Below are positions 52,060-61,935 of a stretch of 64,000 bases of DNA, in pieces. This stretch comes from Alteromonas stellipolaris (GTDB taxonomy: Bacteria > Pseudomonadota > Gammaproteobacteria > Enterobacterales > Alteromonadaceae). Every line of letters starts with the position of its first letter. Position 1 is the first letter of the stretch. The notes below the pieces were generated by a model, which was not told the origin of the DNA, did no database searches, and worked only from the letters and a program-made list of their open reading frames with translations. The stretch lies in the NCBI RefSeq assembly GCF_001562115.1, contig NZ_CP013926.1:4402001-4466000 (forward strand), in the 5' to 3' direction. Made by a program: the position numbers and the translations under genes.

Positions 52060-53472
52060 TTAACTATTACTCAACTGCCACAATTGTAGTGTTAAGTAGC
52101 TTTGCCATGGCGCCGCCTCTTGCGGCAACACCGGATACTTCTCGGCCATTTTTCTTATAATAAGATCGCCAGCCAAATACACATCAGGATCACGTTCACC
52201 TCGCATCTTAAGGTAATCTAGTGTCCATTGACCAACGCCTTTGATTGACAATATTTCATCATAAGTAGGCTGGTTACCGTTACAAAATAGCACCGCAAAA
52301 TTACGAAGTGCATGCCTACGAGCATTTGGCATGCGCAAAAAAGCTAAATCACTGTTTGCCACCGCTTCGGGTTCAGGAAAGCAATAATGTTGGTTTGGCT
52401 CAACAGGCTCCTCAGTGACTACCGCCCCTAAATGCTGTGCAAGCAGCCCCGCTTGATTGATTGCCGCTTTTACACTGACTTGTTGCCCTACAATAGCTCT
52501 GCATCCACTTTCAAATACGGTCCAGGTACCAGGAAGGCGCAGCCCTTTAGTCAATAGATTTTCAGGCAAGCCCGCTGCTAATAGCGATTTTTCAATTAAC
52601 TCTGGGGCGGCATGTAAATCGAGCAGCTGCTTTATTTGTTCAACCGTTTTGTACACGTAAGCTAAATTTGGCAAACGCATTTTTACATCGAAGCCATTTG
52701 CGCGCTCGTTGAAAGTCGCACTGATAAATCCCGATTCGCCTTTAACACTGATATATCGGCTATAGGTATTTTCGAACACCATTTCTACGCCCCGAATAGC
52801 CCGCAGGGCAAGAAAATCTCTGACTTGCGGCCAATGGTAAGGGGGCCTGAAGTGTAACCTAAGGGATATTTCAGGTAGTGCAGAATGGCGTTTACTTCGT
52901 AATTCGGTAGGCGTTTTTTTACAATAAGTTTGCACTGCCCGCTGAAGCTGCCTTGTAGAGGCGTACCCCGCGCTAAAAGCAATATCAGTAAGCGTCATGG
53001 TGGACTGCTGGAGCAGCTGCTTTGCAAATAACACCCGTTGCAAATCTTGATATTGTTTAGGAGACAACCCCGTATGCGACACCATGAGTTTATTTAAGTA
53101 ACGCTCACTTATACCCAATCGGCTTGAAATGGTGGATATAGACTGCACGGGTATATCACTTAATAGCGTTAGCGCTCTTGTCACTGTTGTGCCTACACCT
53201 AACCATGCAAAAGAAGACGGGGCGCTATCTGGCCTGCATCGTAAACAGGGACGAAAGCCATCACTCATGGCTTTAGCAGCATGGTTATAGTAGGCCACGT
53301 TCTTTTCATCAGGCAATTTGGCAGGGCAAATTGGCCGGCAAAATATACCCGTGGTTTTCACCGCCACAAAAAAGCGGCCATCAAAACGGGCATCTCTACT
53401 TACCCTAGCTTTAGCGTAAGTATCGCGGTGCTCATTGTCTACATGCGCTGAATCTTTTATGTCCATGTTCAT
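52060..53472 (-). CDS. Ada-type regulator fused to AlkA-like DNA glycosylase
   Basis: This 470-residue protein combines sensing and repair of alkylated DNA. The N-terminal Ada zinc domain has the four cysteines Cys45, Cys49, Cys76 and Cys79 (FCRPICP ... CLRC), of which the first accepts methyl from phosphotriesters. An AraC-type HTH covers about 95-190 (SRLGISERYLNKLMVSHTGLSPKQYQ, ADIAFSAGYASTRQLQRA). An AlkA 3-methyladenine glycosylase domain follows from about 205, with the helix-hairpin-helix ILSIKGVGQWTLDYLKMRG and the catalytic Asp region DPDVYLAGDLIIRK. It lacks the O6-methylguanine domain, which is encoded separately by ogt next door. Confidence 0.94.
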   Translation of the reverse strand: MNMDIKDSAHVDNEHRDTYAKARVSRDARFDGRFFVAVKTTGIFCRPICPAKLPDEKNVAYYNHAAKAMSDGFRPCLRCRPDSAPSSFAWLGVGTTVTRALTLLSDIPVQSISTISSRLGISERYLNKLMVSHTGLSPKQYQDLQRVLFAKQLLQQSTMTLTDIAFSAGYASTRQLQRAVQTYCKKTPTELRSKRHSALPEISLRLHFRPPYHWPQVRDFLALRAIRGVEMVFENTYSRYISVKGESGFISATFNERANGFDVKMRLPNLAYVYKTVEQIKQLLDLHAAPELIEKSLLAAGLPENLLTKGLRLPGTWTVFESGCRAIVGQQVSVKAAINQAGLLAQHLGAVVTEEPVEPNQHYCFPEPEAVANSDLAFLRMPNARRHALRNFAVLFCNGNQPTYDEILSIKGVGQWTLDYLKMRGERDPDVYLAGDLIIRKMAEKYPVLPQEAAPWQSYLTLQLWQLSNS

Positions 53473-53678
53473 ACTATCGCTCGGGTTGATGTGCGGGTTT
53501 AAACCGTCACTGCGCTATTACGATTCAATTGTATCCTGTTCCCCTGGTAAGGGTGCGACAAAATCGGAACTGACAGTAAAATATCAGTAGAGTTGATAAT
53601 CGCCACTAGCAACCGCATAATGGCTTAAAAATAATAGTGCCTGCCACCTTTGGGGTGCGCCCTTACTGAGCCCAATTC

Positions 53679-54827
53679 ATGTTGCAAACCACGCGCAATT
53701 TAGTACCGCGCCTGATTAGAATTAGCCTATTCTTTTTCACGCTTATCGTGACATTTCCCGCATTAAGCGCCGATTGGCTTTCTGATTACGCCAACTATGT
53801 GCAGCGCGAAGCCGCAAAATATAATGTGCCCGGCTATACCTTTGTTTATTACGAGCAAGGCAAGACACCACAAGTATATGTTTATGGCAGAACTCACAAA
53901 GGTGGAAAGCGCATTACTGAAGACACGGTCTTTCGCCTAGCCTCGGTATCAAAAACTTTCACCGCCCTACTTTCTGCCAAACTGGTTGAGCAACAGCGCT
54001 TACATTGGGATACCCCCATTTCTACCCTATTACCTGACATACCTTTCAATGTAGAAGGTATGGAAACATTGCAGCTTCAGCATATTGTGGGGCAATCTAG
54101 CGGCTTTATGCCCAATGCCTACGACAACTTAATTGAAGCTGATTATTCATTGCAGCGGGTGTTAACCTCATTGAGTGAGCTCGACCCATTATGCATACCT
54201 GGCGAGTGCTACACCTACCAAAATGCGCTGTTTGGGGCGCTCGAGTATTATCTAACGAACAACTACTCATCTTATTCTCGGGAAGTACAAACACAGCTCT
54301 TTACTCCGCTGGGCATGAATACAGCAAGCGTAGGAAAAGGCGGATTGCTTGCGTCTGCTTCATGGGCGCGCCCACATATTGCTATTGCCAGAGACAGATG
54401 GCGTGAAGGCGCAGTTGAAAGCAACTACTACCGTTTTTCACCCGCTGCGGGTGTAAACGCCAGCATAACTGATATGACTATTTACTTGCAGGCTTTGCTC
54501 GGCGAATTCCCTACGGTGATCTCACCTGACATGATTGATGAAGTCACTACACCACGAGTTAAAACCCAGCGGGAAACGAGACGCAGGGGTTGGCGTGGCA
54601 TGCTAAAAGACGCCCATTATGGACTAGGCTGGCGAGTTTATAATTTTGACGGCAAGCGTATTAACTATCATGGTGGTTGGGTAAAAGGGTATCGTGCCGA
54701 TGTGGCATTTGCGCCGGATTATAAAACCGGATATGTGATGCTAATGAATGCCGAGTCGAACATGATTAATTCCACTACGGCTGAGTTTTGGAAGCGGTAT
54801 TTTAAGCAGGCTGAAGCTAAAGATTAG
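53679..54827 (+). CDS. Exported serine hydrolase of the beta-lactamase (class C/PBP4*) fold
   Basis: This 382-residue exported protein has a signal peptide to about residue 31. The beta-lactamase-fold motifs are S-x-x-K in RLASVSKTFTALLSAKL (near 88-104), Y-x-N in TYQNALFGALEYY (near 178) and H-G-G in NYHGGWVKGYRAD (near 331). Such proteins act as esterases, D-aminopeptidases or peptidoglycan hydrolases more often than as antibiotic-resistance enzymes. Single-gene unit; function cannot be narrowed. Confidence 0.9.
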   Translation: MLQTTRNLVPRLIRISLFFFTLIVTFPALSADWLSDYANYVQREAAKYNVPGYTFVYYEQGKTPQVYVYGRTHKGGKRITEDTVFRLASVSKTFTALLSAKLVEQQRLHWDTPISTLLPDIPFNVEGMETLQLQHIVGQSSGFMPNAYDNLIEADYSLQRVLTSLSELDPLCIPGECYTYQNALFGALEYYLTNNYSSYSREVQTQLFTPLGMNTASVGKGGLLASASWARPHIAIARDRWREGAVESNYYRFSPAAGVNASITDMTIYLQALLGEFPTVISPDMIDEVTTPRVKTQRETRRRGWRGMLKDAHYGLGWRVYNFDGKRINYHGGWVKGYRADVAFAPDYKTGYVMLMNAESNMINSTTAEFWKRYFKQAEAKD

Positions 54828-54903
54828 AATGACGCTTAAAACCCATTTTCTATTACGGGTTAAAAGCGCCATCATGCGTAAGGTTTACGTTAAAGCGCCT
54901 AAG

Positions 54904-56823
54904 TTACGGCTTTAAATAGGTATAGCCGCTTAAACAATTTTCGTAAAAATCAGTCCAGCGCACACCTTCTTTCGGGTTAATTTTTCCACCTGACACTTGT
55001 CTGTCGATAAGACGTTTCACATCAGATGCCATCGCACGTGGGTTGTATTGCATAATATTTAGCACGTCTTCCACTGAAGAACCTTTTACCACTTCTTCAA
55101 TGTAAAAGTCTTCTGGATCGTCATCGTAACTAAAGATATGAACTTCATTCAAACGACCAAACAAGTTGTGCATGTCGCCCATTACATCCTGATACGCGCC
55201 AGTTAAAAACAAACCGATGTAATAAGGCTCATCTTTCTTAAGTGGGTGCATCGGCAATACATCGGTAATTTCACGGCCAATCGAAAACTGGTCAATCTTA
55301 CCGTCACTGTCACAAGTAATATCTACCAATGAGCAGTTTACCGTAGGCTTTTCGTTCATTCGCGTAAGTGGCACTACTGGAAGTAATTGGTCGATAGCCC
55401 ATGTATCAGCGGCAGACTGAAATACCGAGAAGTTACACAAGTATTGCGACGACAAGCTGTAATCTAATTCTTGCAGTTCTTCCGGTACATATTCTTCTTT
55501 GCGATACCATACTTGCAAACGCGCCATGATATCCCAGTAAAGGGTTTCAATTTTTGCCAATTCTTCCAATGACAATACGCGCAACTTAAAAGCACCGAGC
55601 GCCTGTTCTTTATATTGCGATGCATCGTTATACACTTCGTGCATATTGGTTTGATTTTCGAAATCGTCTGACAACTCACGCATATTTTTTAGAAATACAT
55701 GTTCGTTTTCATTTTCAGATGTATCGATTTGTGCCGCATTCGACTTAATTTCGCCTACAATTTCTGTCACTACACAACTGTGGTGTGCGGTAATAGCTCG
55801 GCCACTTTCACTCACTAAATTAGGATGCGGAACGCCTTCTAGGTCGCACATCTCTTTCATGCCGTAAACCACGTCGGCGACGTATTCTTGCATGCTGTAG
55901 TTGCGTGAAGACTCGTTAGTAGAATTGCTACCATCGTAATCAATACCTAAGCCGCCACCTACATCAACATAATCTAGCGGGAAGCCCATTTTATGTAAAT
56001 CGGCATAAATACGCGCGCCTTCGGTCATCGCTTCTTTTACCGCACGAATATCGGTTAGCTGACTACCAATGTGGAAATGCAGTAGCTTAAGGCAATGAGA
56101 CATGCCTTGTTCTTCAAGATAACGGGCAGTTTTAATAATTTCCGTAATGGTGAGCCCAAATTTGGCTCGTTCGCCACCAGAGCTTTCCCATTTACCACGG
56201 CCTTTTACCGTCATTTTAGCGCGCACGCCGATAATAGGGTCTATTTTCAGTTCTTTAGACACTTTTACCAACAGCAGTAGCTCACTGTACTTTTCAACCA
56301 CCACTACTATTTTGCGACCAAGCTTTCGACCTAATAATGCTAGGCGCATAAACTCGTCGTCTTTATAACCGTTTAGGATGGTCAGAGAATCTTCGTTGGT
56401 GTTCATGGCCAGTACGGTAAGCAGTTCAGCTTTTGAGCCCGCTTCTAAACCATAGTTAAAAGGTGCACCTGCCTCTACAATTTCTTCTACCACTTCACGC
56501 ATCTGGTTTACTTTTACCGGATACACACCTTGGTAAAGGCCTTTGTATTCAGCTTCTTCAATAGAGCTGCGAAATGCTTTGTTCAAACTAGCGACTTGAG
56601 AGCGCAGAATATCGTGAAAACGAACCACTACAGGGAATTGAACCCCTTCTTTTCGAATCTCTTCGACAACCGATTTAAAATCGATACGAATACTGGGATC
56701 ATCAGGAACTGGAGTCACATGCACGTTACCATTTTCACCAACTTGAAAATAGCCGCCACCCCATTGAGACACGCCATAGACGCGCTCTGCTTCTTCAATG
56801 CTCCAATCTGACAATGTAGTCAC
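54904..56823 (-). CDS. speA: Biosynthetic arginine decarboxylase
   Basis: SpeA converts arginine to agmatine, the entry to putrescine synthesis, using PLP and Mg. The 639-residue length fits. Visible are the PLP-lysine segment YQGVYPVKVNQMREVVEEI (near 95-113), LLHFHIGSQLTDIRAVKEAMTEGARIYADLHKMGFPLDYVDVGGGLGIDYDGS (about 245-297), and the substrate-side FLTGAYQDVMGDMHNLFGRLNEVHIF near 560. Agmatine ureohydrolase (speB) is not next to it. Single-gene unit. Confidence 0.97.
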   Translation of the reverse strand: MTTLSDWSIEEAERVYGVSQWGGGYFQVGENGNVHVTPVPDDPSIRIDFKSVVEEIRKEGVQFPVVVRFHDILRSQVASLNKAFRSSIEEAEYKGLYQGVYPVKVNQMREVVEEIVEAGAPFNYGLEAGSKAELLTVLAMNTNEDSLTILNGYKDDEFMRLALLGRKLGRKIVVVVEKYSELLLLVKVSKELKIDPIIGVRAKMTVKGRGKWESSGGERAKFGLTITEIIKTARYLEEQGMSHCLKLLHFHIGSQLTDIRAVKEAMTEGARIYADLHKMGFPLDYVDVGGGLGIDYDGSNSTNESSRNYSMQEYVADVVYGMKEMCDLEGVPHPNLVSESGRAITAHHSCVVTEIVGEIKSNAAQIDTSENENEHVFLKNMRELSDDFENQTNMHEVYNDASQYKEQALGAFKLRVLSLEELAKIETLYWDIMARLQVWYRKEEYVPEELQELDYSLSSQYLCNFSVFQSAADTWAIDQLLPVVPLTRMNEKPTVNCSLVDITCDSDGKIDQFSIGREITDVLPMHPLKKDEPYYIGLFLTGAYQDVMGDMHNLFGRLNEVHIFSYDDDPEDFYIEEVVKGSSVEDVLNIMQYNPRAMASDVKRLIDRQVSGGKINPKEGVRWTDFYENCLSGYTYLKP

Positions 56824-56929
56824 CTTTTTAAAACTATGCTGAACGCTGTGGTTCAGAAATTAATGCGAAATAGGGCGGTATTATAGACAACGTATAGTGT
56901 GGCGCTACGTAAAATATCGATTGTCTCGA

Positions 56930-57364
56930 CTAATTTTGTTTATCGACAGCACTCGCCGCAACCCAATCCTGAACATAGGCCTTAGTTTCAATATCAAACA
57001 CCAAGTCTACCCGTGACATAAACGAATCATGGTCTTTGGTACGGTGCAATGTGAAGTTTTGCTCATTAAAGAATTTTGCGGCTATGTGGTCGGCTACCGT
57101 TTCGCCATCTTCAAGCCATGTTTCACTAAGTTGATTGCGCCTATCTAATTGTATGGGTGCTTTCATTTTCGCAAAAGACACTGAATTAGGCACTTCCCAC
57201 GTACGCATATCTACGATGATATGAAAGGCTTTTCCTCGCCTCGCTTTAAGTGTGTCACCAAAAGCTGCTAGATATTGAATGTTGGTATTCATATCCCAAC
57301 GCCCGCGCAGTGTTACCAAAATAAGATCTTGAAACACTTCAATGTGATAATGCTGTTTTGACAT
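56930..57364 (-). CDS. STAS/SpoIIAA-like protein, relative of 13340-13789
   Basis: This is a 144-residue cytoplasmic protein with an alternating strand-helix pattern (HYHIEVFQDLILVTLRGRWDMNTNIQYLAAFGDTLKARRGKAFHIIVDMRTWEV) typical of the SpoIIAA/STAS-like fold, in which the loop VDMRTWEV would hold the phosphorylatable or ligand site. The C-terminus (AAKFFNEQNFTLHRTKDHDSFMSRVD) parallels that of the protein at 13340. I chose ATG 57364 over an upstream TTG (57388). Function unknown. Confidence 0.68.
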   Translation of the reverse strand: MSKQHYHIEVFQDLILVTLRGRWDMNTNIQYLAAFGDTLKARRGKAFHIIVDMRTWEVPNSVSFAKMKAPIQLDRRNQLSETWLEDGETVADHIAAKFFNEQNFTLHRTKDHDSFMSRVDLVFDIETKAYVQDWVAASAVDKQN

Positions 57365-57569
57365 CTGACTAACTGCAATCCCTTTCAATAGCTCGACTAA
57401 AGTAGCATGTGCAATGGTAAAGGTGATTATTGTCGTTGTACAAGAAATGTCTCATCTTTTTCGCTGAAAAAAATGGTGCTTACTGGCAGGTAAATTTAGT
57501 GGAAAAAAATAAACTAAATAAAAAAGAAACAAAAGCTTATATGTAGCATCTATCACTGAGAGCATAAAC

Positions 57570-57597
57570 AGTAGCAGGCATTTTCATACCTGCCACT
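57570..57597 (-). terminator. Probable terminator of the pnt operon
   Basis: Read as minus-strand RNA, an 11-bp stem with two G-U pairs (57597-57587 with 57580-57570, loop of 6) is followed by GTTTATG. It starts 14 bases beyond the pntB stop. Confidence 0.5.
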
Positions 57598-57610
57598 GAT
57601 ATTTTATACC

Positions 57611-59005
57611 TTAATCGTCACCAAACTCTCTCACGATGCTGTTAATGGTTTCTTTTGCATCGCCCAATACCATACGGGTATTATCTTTAAAGAAGAGCGG
57701 GTTATCTACACCAGCAAAACCAGCATTTGCAGAACGCTTAAGCACAAACACGGTTTTAGCCCGATACGCTTCAATAACCGGCATACCGTAAATGGGGCTA
57801 CCTTTCATTTCTTTCGCGGCAGGGTTAACCACATCGTTAGCCCCAATAACAATAACCACGTCGTAGTTTTCCATACGCGGATTAACGTCATCCATTTCGT
57901 ACAATTGGTCATACGGAACATCGGCTTCGGCGAGTAGAACATTCATGTGGCCCGGCATACGCCCTGCTACCGCGTGAATGGCGTAATCTACCGTGCATCC
58001 GTTCTCTTCCAATAATGACTGCATTTCACGAACTGCATGCTGTGCTTGCGCTACCGCCATACCGTAACCTGGAACAACCAATACTGACTGTGCCGCTTCT
58101 AATACATAAAATGCATCTTGGGCAGACAAAATCTTAATTTCGCCTTCAATTTTTTCACCCGCTTCTACAGGCTTCGAAAACCCAGATAACAACACGTTCA
58201 TTAACGAGCGGTTCATCGCCTTACACATTATGTTAGTGAGAATAAGGCCTGATGCGCCCACCAATAGACCAGTAACAATCAAAATCGTGTTGCCGGTTGC
58301 TAAGCCTGCCGCCGTAGCTGCTACCCCTGAATAACTATTCAATAAGGCAATAACCACTGGCATGTCAGCGCCACCAATAGAGATAGTTGCCCACAGGCCG
58401 AAGCTTAGCGCCAGCGCAATAGCGCAATACAGCCACAGGGTATTTTGAGGTTCTGTGGTAAAAAAGTACCCTACAACCAGCATAGCAATAAGATGCAGTA
58501 CGCTAAGCTCGCGAAGACCGGTGAAAATAACGGCTTTAGATGACATTTTGCCTGACAACTTACCCCACGCTACCACGGAGCCAGAGAAAGTAACGCCCCC
58601 CACTAAAATAGTGAAGAACAAGGTAATGTACGTAAAAGCAGTAGCGGTTTGAAGTGCAACCATGCTCATGCCAGACAACGTAGCCCAACCAAGCAATAAT
58701 GAGGCTGCACCACCAAATCCGTTAAACAACGAGACCATTTCTGGCATGGCTGTCATTTCAACCGACTTGGCCTTCCAAGCACCAAAGGCACCACCAATCA
58801 CAACGCCTAATATAATCCATTGGTAAGTGATAATTTGCTGGTCGAGCAATGTCACTACCACGGCAATCAACATACCTACAGCAGAAACAAAGTTACCTCG
58901 TTTTGCTGTATCTGGATGGCTAAGTAATTTTAGACCTAAAATAAATAACGCTGCGGCTACAACGTACGCAAGATTGATTATGGTTTGGATATCATTCACT
59001 TGCAT
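57611..59005 (-). CDS. pntB: NAD(P) transhydrogenase subunit beta
   Basis: This 464-residue subunit carries the membrane channel part (about eight to nine segments, residues 1-265) and the NADP(H)-binding domain dIII (from about 285: VLEAAQSVLVVPGYGMAVAQAQHAVREMQSLLEENGCTVDYAIHAVAGRMPGHMNVLLAEADVPYDQLYEMDDVNP). PntAB uses the proton gradient to drive hydride transfer from NADH to NADP, supplying NADPH. It is the last gene of a three-gene operon. Confidence 0.97.
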   Translation of the reverse strand: MQVNDIQTIINLAYVVAAALFILGLKLLSHPDTAKRGNFVSAVGMLIAVVVTLLDQQIITYQWIILGVVIGGAFGAWKAKSVEMTAMPEMVSLFNGFGGAASLLLGWATLSGMSMVALQTATAFTYITLFFTILVGGVTFSGSVVAWGKLSGKMSSKAVIFTGLRELSVLHLIAMLVVGYFFTTEPQNTLWLYCAIALALSFGLWATISIGGADMPVVIALLNSYSGVAATAAGLATGNTILIVTGLLVGASGLILTNIMCKAMNRSLMNVLLSGFSKPVEAGEKIEGEIKILSAQDAFYVLEAAQSVLVVPGYGMAVAQAQHAVREMQSLLEENGCTVDYAIHAVAGRMPGHMNVLLAEADVPYDQLYEMDDVNPRMENYDVVIVIGANDVVNPAAKEMKGSPIYGMPVIEAYRAKTVFVLKRSANAGFAGVDNPLFFKDNTRMVLGDAKETINSIVREFGDD

Positions 59006-59010
59006 ACTCC

Positions 59011-59295
59011 TTATTTTTTATCTTTCTTTTTGAACATGCTAAGCATGCGATCGGTTACCAAGTAACCACCTACAACGTTTATGCTGGCAAGCGCCACAGC
59101 TGCGGTGCCTAATACTGTGGTCAACACATTGTTGTCGCCACCAGACGCGGCCAATGCGCCCACTAACGTAATACCTGAAATAGCATTAGAGCCCGACATT
59201 AATGGCGTGTGTAAAGTCGCTGGTACTTTGCGAATTAACTCAAACCCTAGAAAACCAGCAAGCAGCACAATAAACAGTAAATAGATAATCTCCAT
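59011..59295 (-). CDS. pntAB: NAD(P) transhydrogenase subunit alpha part 2 (membrane segment)
   Basis: This is a 94-residue protein of three membrane segments (MEIIYLLFIVLLAGFLGFELIRKV, LMSGSNAISGITLVGALAASG, VLGTAAVALASINVVGGYLVTDRML) corresponding to the C-terminal membrane part that is fused to PntA in Escherichia coli. It is separate here, giving the three-polypeptide form of the enzyme. Spacing is 2 bases from the gene before and 5 to pntB after. Confidence 0.93.
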   Translation of the reverse strand: MEIIYLLFIVLLAGFLGFELIRKVPATLHTPLMSGSNAISGITLVGALAASGGDNNVLTTVLGTAAVALASINVVGGYLVTDRMLSMFKKKDKK

Positions 59296-59297
59296 GA

Positions 59298-60455
59298 TTA
59301 CGCTCCTTTGTAGGCGTTGGTTAACATTTCGTTGGTAATTGCGCCGTCATGAGCAATAACACAGCCTTTTAAAATATCGTCTTCTAAATTCAAACCAAAA
59401 GTGTTGCTTTCGGTGTTGTAAAATTCATCTACTAAGTTATAAATATTGTTCGCGTACATATCGGTGGCTGCGCGGGCAACCGCTTGGCTCCAGTTACCTG
59501 TGCCTATCACTGTTACGCCATTCACTTTTGCTACTTCACCCGCCACCGAACCTTCAACGTTACCGCCAGATTGGGCCGCCATATCAACTACCACACTACC
59601 TGGCTTCATTAGTGCCAAGGTATCTTTGCTAATTAACACCGGTGGTTTACGACCAAATAGCTGTGCCGTGGTAATAACAATATCTGAATCAGCAATAGCA
59701 TCACGCTGCGCGTCTTGCTGCTTGGCTTTTTGTTCATCGGTGAGTTCTTTGGCGTAGCCGTCTTTAGTTTGACCGGTTTCACCAATATCAATTTTAAGAA
59801 ACTTGCCGCCCAAAGATTCCACTTGTTCTGCTACCACTGGGCGAGTGTCGTAAGCCAACACATTTGCGCCTAAGCGTTTTGCAGTCGCTATGGCTTGCAA
59901 GCCAGCCACACCGGCACCAATAATAAACACCTTAGCGGGCTTTATTGTGCCCGACGGCGTCATCATCATAGGTAATATAGAAGGTAGGTAGTTCGCCGCT
60001 TGCATCACCATCACATAACCAGCAAGGCTCGCTTGTGAACTTAGCGCGTCCATTTTTTGGGCTCGAGATGAGCGAGGGATCATTTCAACTGAAATAGCCG
60101 TTAAGCCTTTGTTTGCTATTGACTCAACCAGCGGTTGCTCAAAGAAAGGGTCAAGATGGCCAACCACAATGGCCCCTTTTTTCATCACCGACAGTTGGGA
60201 TCCAGCCGGCTTGTTTACGCTTACAAGCATATCGGCTGTTGATAATGCACTATTCACATCATCAATAATAATTCCACCTACATCCACATATTCTTTATCG
60301 GCATATCCCGATAATAAACCCGCCCCACTTTCTATGTGAAGCTCAGCCCCTTTTTTAACCAAGCGTTGCACGCTTGATGGGGTTACTGCACAGCGCTTCT
60401 CCACATTTGATAGTGGCATCGGTATTTTCGATTCGTTTAATACTATGATTTTCAC
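59298..60455 (-). CDS. pntAA: NAD(P) transhydrogenase subunit alpha part 1 (NAD-binding)
   Basis: This is a 385-residue soluble subunit with the NAD(H)-binding domain dI: RVAVTPSSVQRL-like start (EKRCAVTPSSVQRLVKKGAELHIESGAG), SVEMIPRSSRAQKMDALSSQASLAGY near 120, and the Rossmann motif KVFIIGAGVAGLQAIATAKRLGANVLAYDTRP near 180-212. The start is GTG 60455 because GAGGAG stands 6 bases before it; the longer frame from 60524 adds 23 residues unlike the family. First gene of the operon. Confidence 0.95.
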   Translation of the reverse strand: MKIIVLNESKIPMPLSNVEKRCAVTPSSVQRLVKKGAELHIESGAGLLSGYADKEYVDVGGIIIDDVNSALSTADMLVSVNKPAGSQLSVMKKGAIVVGHLDPFFEQPLVESIANKGLTAISVEMIPRSSRAQKMDALSSQASLAGYVMVMQAANYLPSILPMMMTPSGTIKPAKVFIIGAGVAGLQAIATAKRLGANVLAYDTRPVVAEQVESLGGKFLKIDIGETGQTKDGYAKELTDEQKAKQQDAQRDAIADSDIVITTAQLFGRKPPVLISKDTLALMKPGSVVVDMAAQSGGNVEGSVAGEVAKVNGVTVIGTGNWSQAVARAATDMYANNIYNLVDEFYNTESNTFGLNLEDDILKGCVIAHDGAITNEMLTNAYKGA

Positions 60456-60524
60456 ACGCTTCTCCTCACGTCCAGGCTCCACGAGAATGACATCCTTTAT
60501 AGATGAACAAGCCATTTTATTCAC

Positions 60525-60898
60525 TTATGCTTAACATGCCTTTTGGAAATCAAAACTATTTTCATCCCTCATTTACGCTAAAACATTATTCTAAAAAGCC
60601 ATAAATGTTGCATCAATCGATGGCCACTTTTATGACTCAGCAAAGGAACTTACGGCATTTGCACATACTCAACTAGTATTATTTAGCTACGAGTCATAAC
60701 TAGAATTTATATAGGATTGGCATAGCGGGAATTAATACAGTTTGGCTAGAGTATTAATTTTATGAATTAACAAGTATTGAATTTAGTATTAGTAGGCAGT
60801 GGAGCTAGATTTTCATTACAAATATTTAAAACATGCCACGTGATCGCGCTACACTCAGCTAATGTAACAACCCTATTCGTTTATAAAGAGAAGCTCCT
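60525..60898. other. Gene-free interval upstream of pntAA and DUF6435 genes
   Basis: Promoters of both divergent transcripts must lie here. The sequence is AT-rich without clear dyads or terminators. An open frame at 60777-60962 overlaps the real DUF6435 gene in another frame and has no family features. Confidence 0.5.
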
Positions 60899-61075
60899 AT
60901 GTTCGGCATGTTTAAATCGAGTCCAACTAAGAAGATGCGAAAGCAGTACGATACTTTACTAGAAAAAGCCATGCTGGCACAACGCAACGGTGATATGAAA
61001 AGCTACGCTAAAATAACCGAAGAGTCGGAAACCTTATGGAGTGAAATACAAGCTATAGAGAAAGGCGCCAAATAA
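60899..61075 (+). CDS. DUF6435 family small protein (58 residues)
   Basis: This short gene encodes MFGMFKSSPTKKMRKQYD followed by a helical, charged stretch (LLEKAMLAQRNGDMKSYAKITEESETLWSEI) and ends EKGAK. The FGxFKxxPxKKLxKxY start is the hallmark of DUF6435, widespread small cytoplasmic proteins of unknown role. The start ATG at 60899 has only a weak ribosome site (AAGAGAAG about 8 bases before). Codon use and family match both support it. Confidence 0.85.
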   Translation: MFGMFKSSPTKKMRKQYDTLLEKAMLAQRNGDMKSYAKITEESETLWSEIQAIEKGAK

Positions 61076-61184
61076 AAATAGGTTCGCTATCGACCGTGCT
61101 CTCTTACAGGTTACAATAGCCACATTATTTTACGGTATTGCATAGTGCGATTTGTGTGATGCCTAGCTGTTGCGGATTTGTGTT

Positions 61185-61883
61185 ATGAGTAAGTGTTTTC
61201 TTTTTTGTTTAGCAACTATGGTTAGCCTAGCAATGTTCCAGCCTTCTGCGCATGCAATGAATGCTGGACGTTACTACTATTTCATTTCTGATAGTTGCAT
61301 ACCTAAAGGCCCACAAACCCCGGAAGAGCGCGGTGTTGCTACCCCTGATGTAATGCTTTTTGAGGTGCTACCCGCCGGCATCAGCGATTACATGATAAAC
61401 ATGAATACCGCAGCCTTGATTAACTACAATGAAGAAGGCCAAGACTACCTGACAGGGCTAGAAGAAGAGCAGGTATACACCGCAGGCCAAGTAGCGCAAA
61501 ACACAAAGTATACTCAACACGATTTTATGTTGCAGCGCGAAGCCATTGGACTAAAAACGCTAATTAACATTCTTAATGCGTTTTCTCAGCATCAAGCTGA
61601 CAAAGGCTATTTTTATAAAAAACTGCTCTCAATTACCGACCCCAGTACTCGATTTAAAGCCGTTACCCGAGTGCGCCTTACCGACGTAGCTCAAAATAAT
61701 AAGATGCAATTAACAGAGTATGCCTCACGCTACTACGTATTAGATAACCAAGGTACAGCGTCTAGCACTCCATTTATTGAAGTAGACCACGGCAAAGCGT
61801 TACGTGAAGATATTCATAGCACTAACAGCCCTTACCGTATATATACCAAACATGGCGTTTGCGGCGAGCGCTGGGTGCCGTAA
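61185..61883 (+). CDS. Exported hypothetical protein
   Basis: This is a 232-residue exported protein. A signal peptide (KCFLFCLATMVSLAMFQPSAHA) is cleaved near residue 24. The mature part has a Cys near its start (SDSCIPKG) and one near its end (HGVCGERW), likely bridged. The pattern RYYYFISDSCIPKGPQ ... YRIYTKHGVCGERWVP with Tyr-rich strands belongs to no family I recognise. I prefer ATG 61185 over the TTG five codons earlier, which would put charged residues ahead of a normal signal peptide. Single-gene unit. Confidence 0.75.
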   Translation: MSKCFLFCLATMVSLAMFQPSAHAMNAGRYYYFISDSCIPKGPQTPEERGVATPDVMLFEVLPAGISDYMINMNTAALINYNEEGQDYLTGLEEEQVYTAGQVAQNTKYTQHDFMLQREAIGLKTLINILNAFSQHQADKGYFYKKLLSITDPSTRFKAVTRVRLTDVAQNNKMQLTEYASRYYVLDNQGTASSTPFIEVDHGKALREDIHSTNSPYRIYTKHGVCGERWVP

Positions 61884-61935
61884 CGTAGGATGTGAGTAGT
61901 TGGGTTTAGTTGCGATACTCCTGATTGCTATAAGC

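Noticed and set aside
60777..60962. Open frame of 61 codons before and over the DUF6435 start
   Set aside because: It overlaps the DUF6435 gene in a different frame, has no ribosome site and no family features; the DUF6435 frame at 60899-61075 explains the coding signal.
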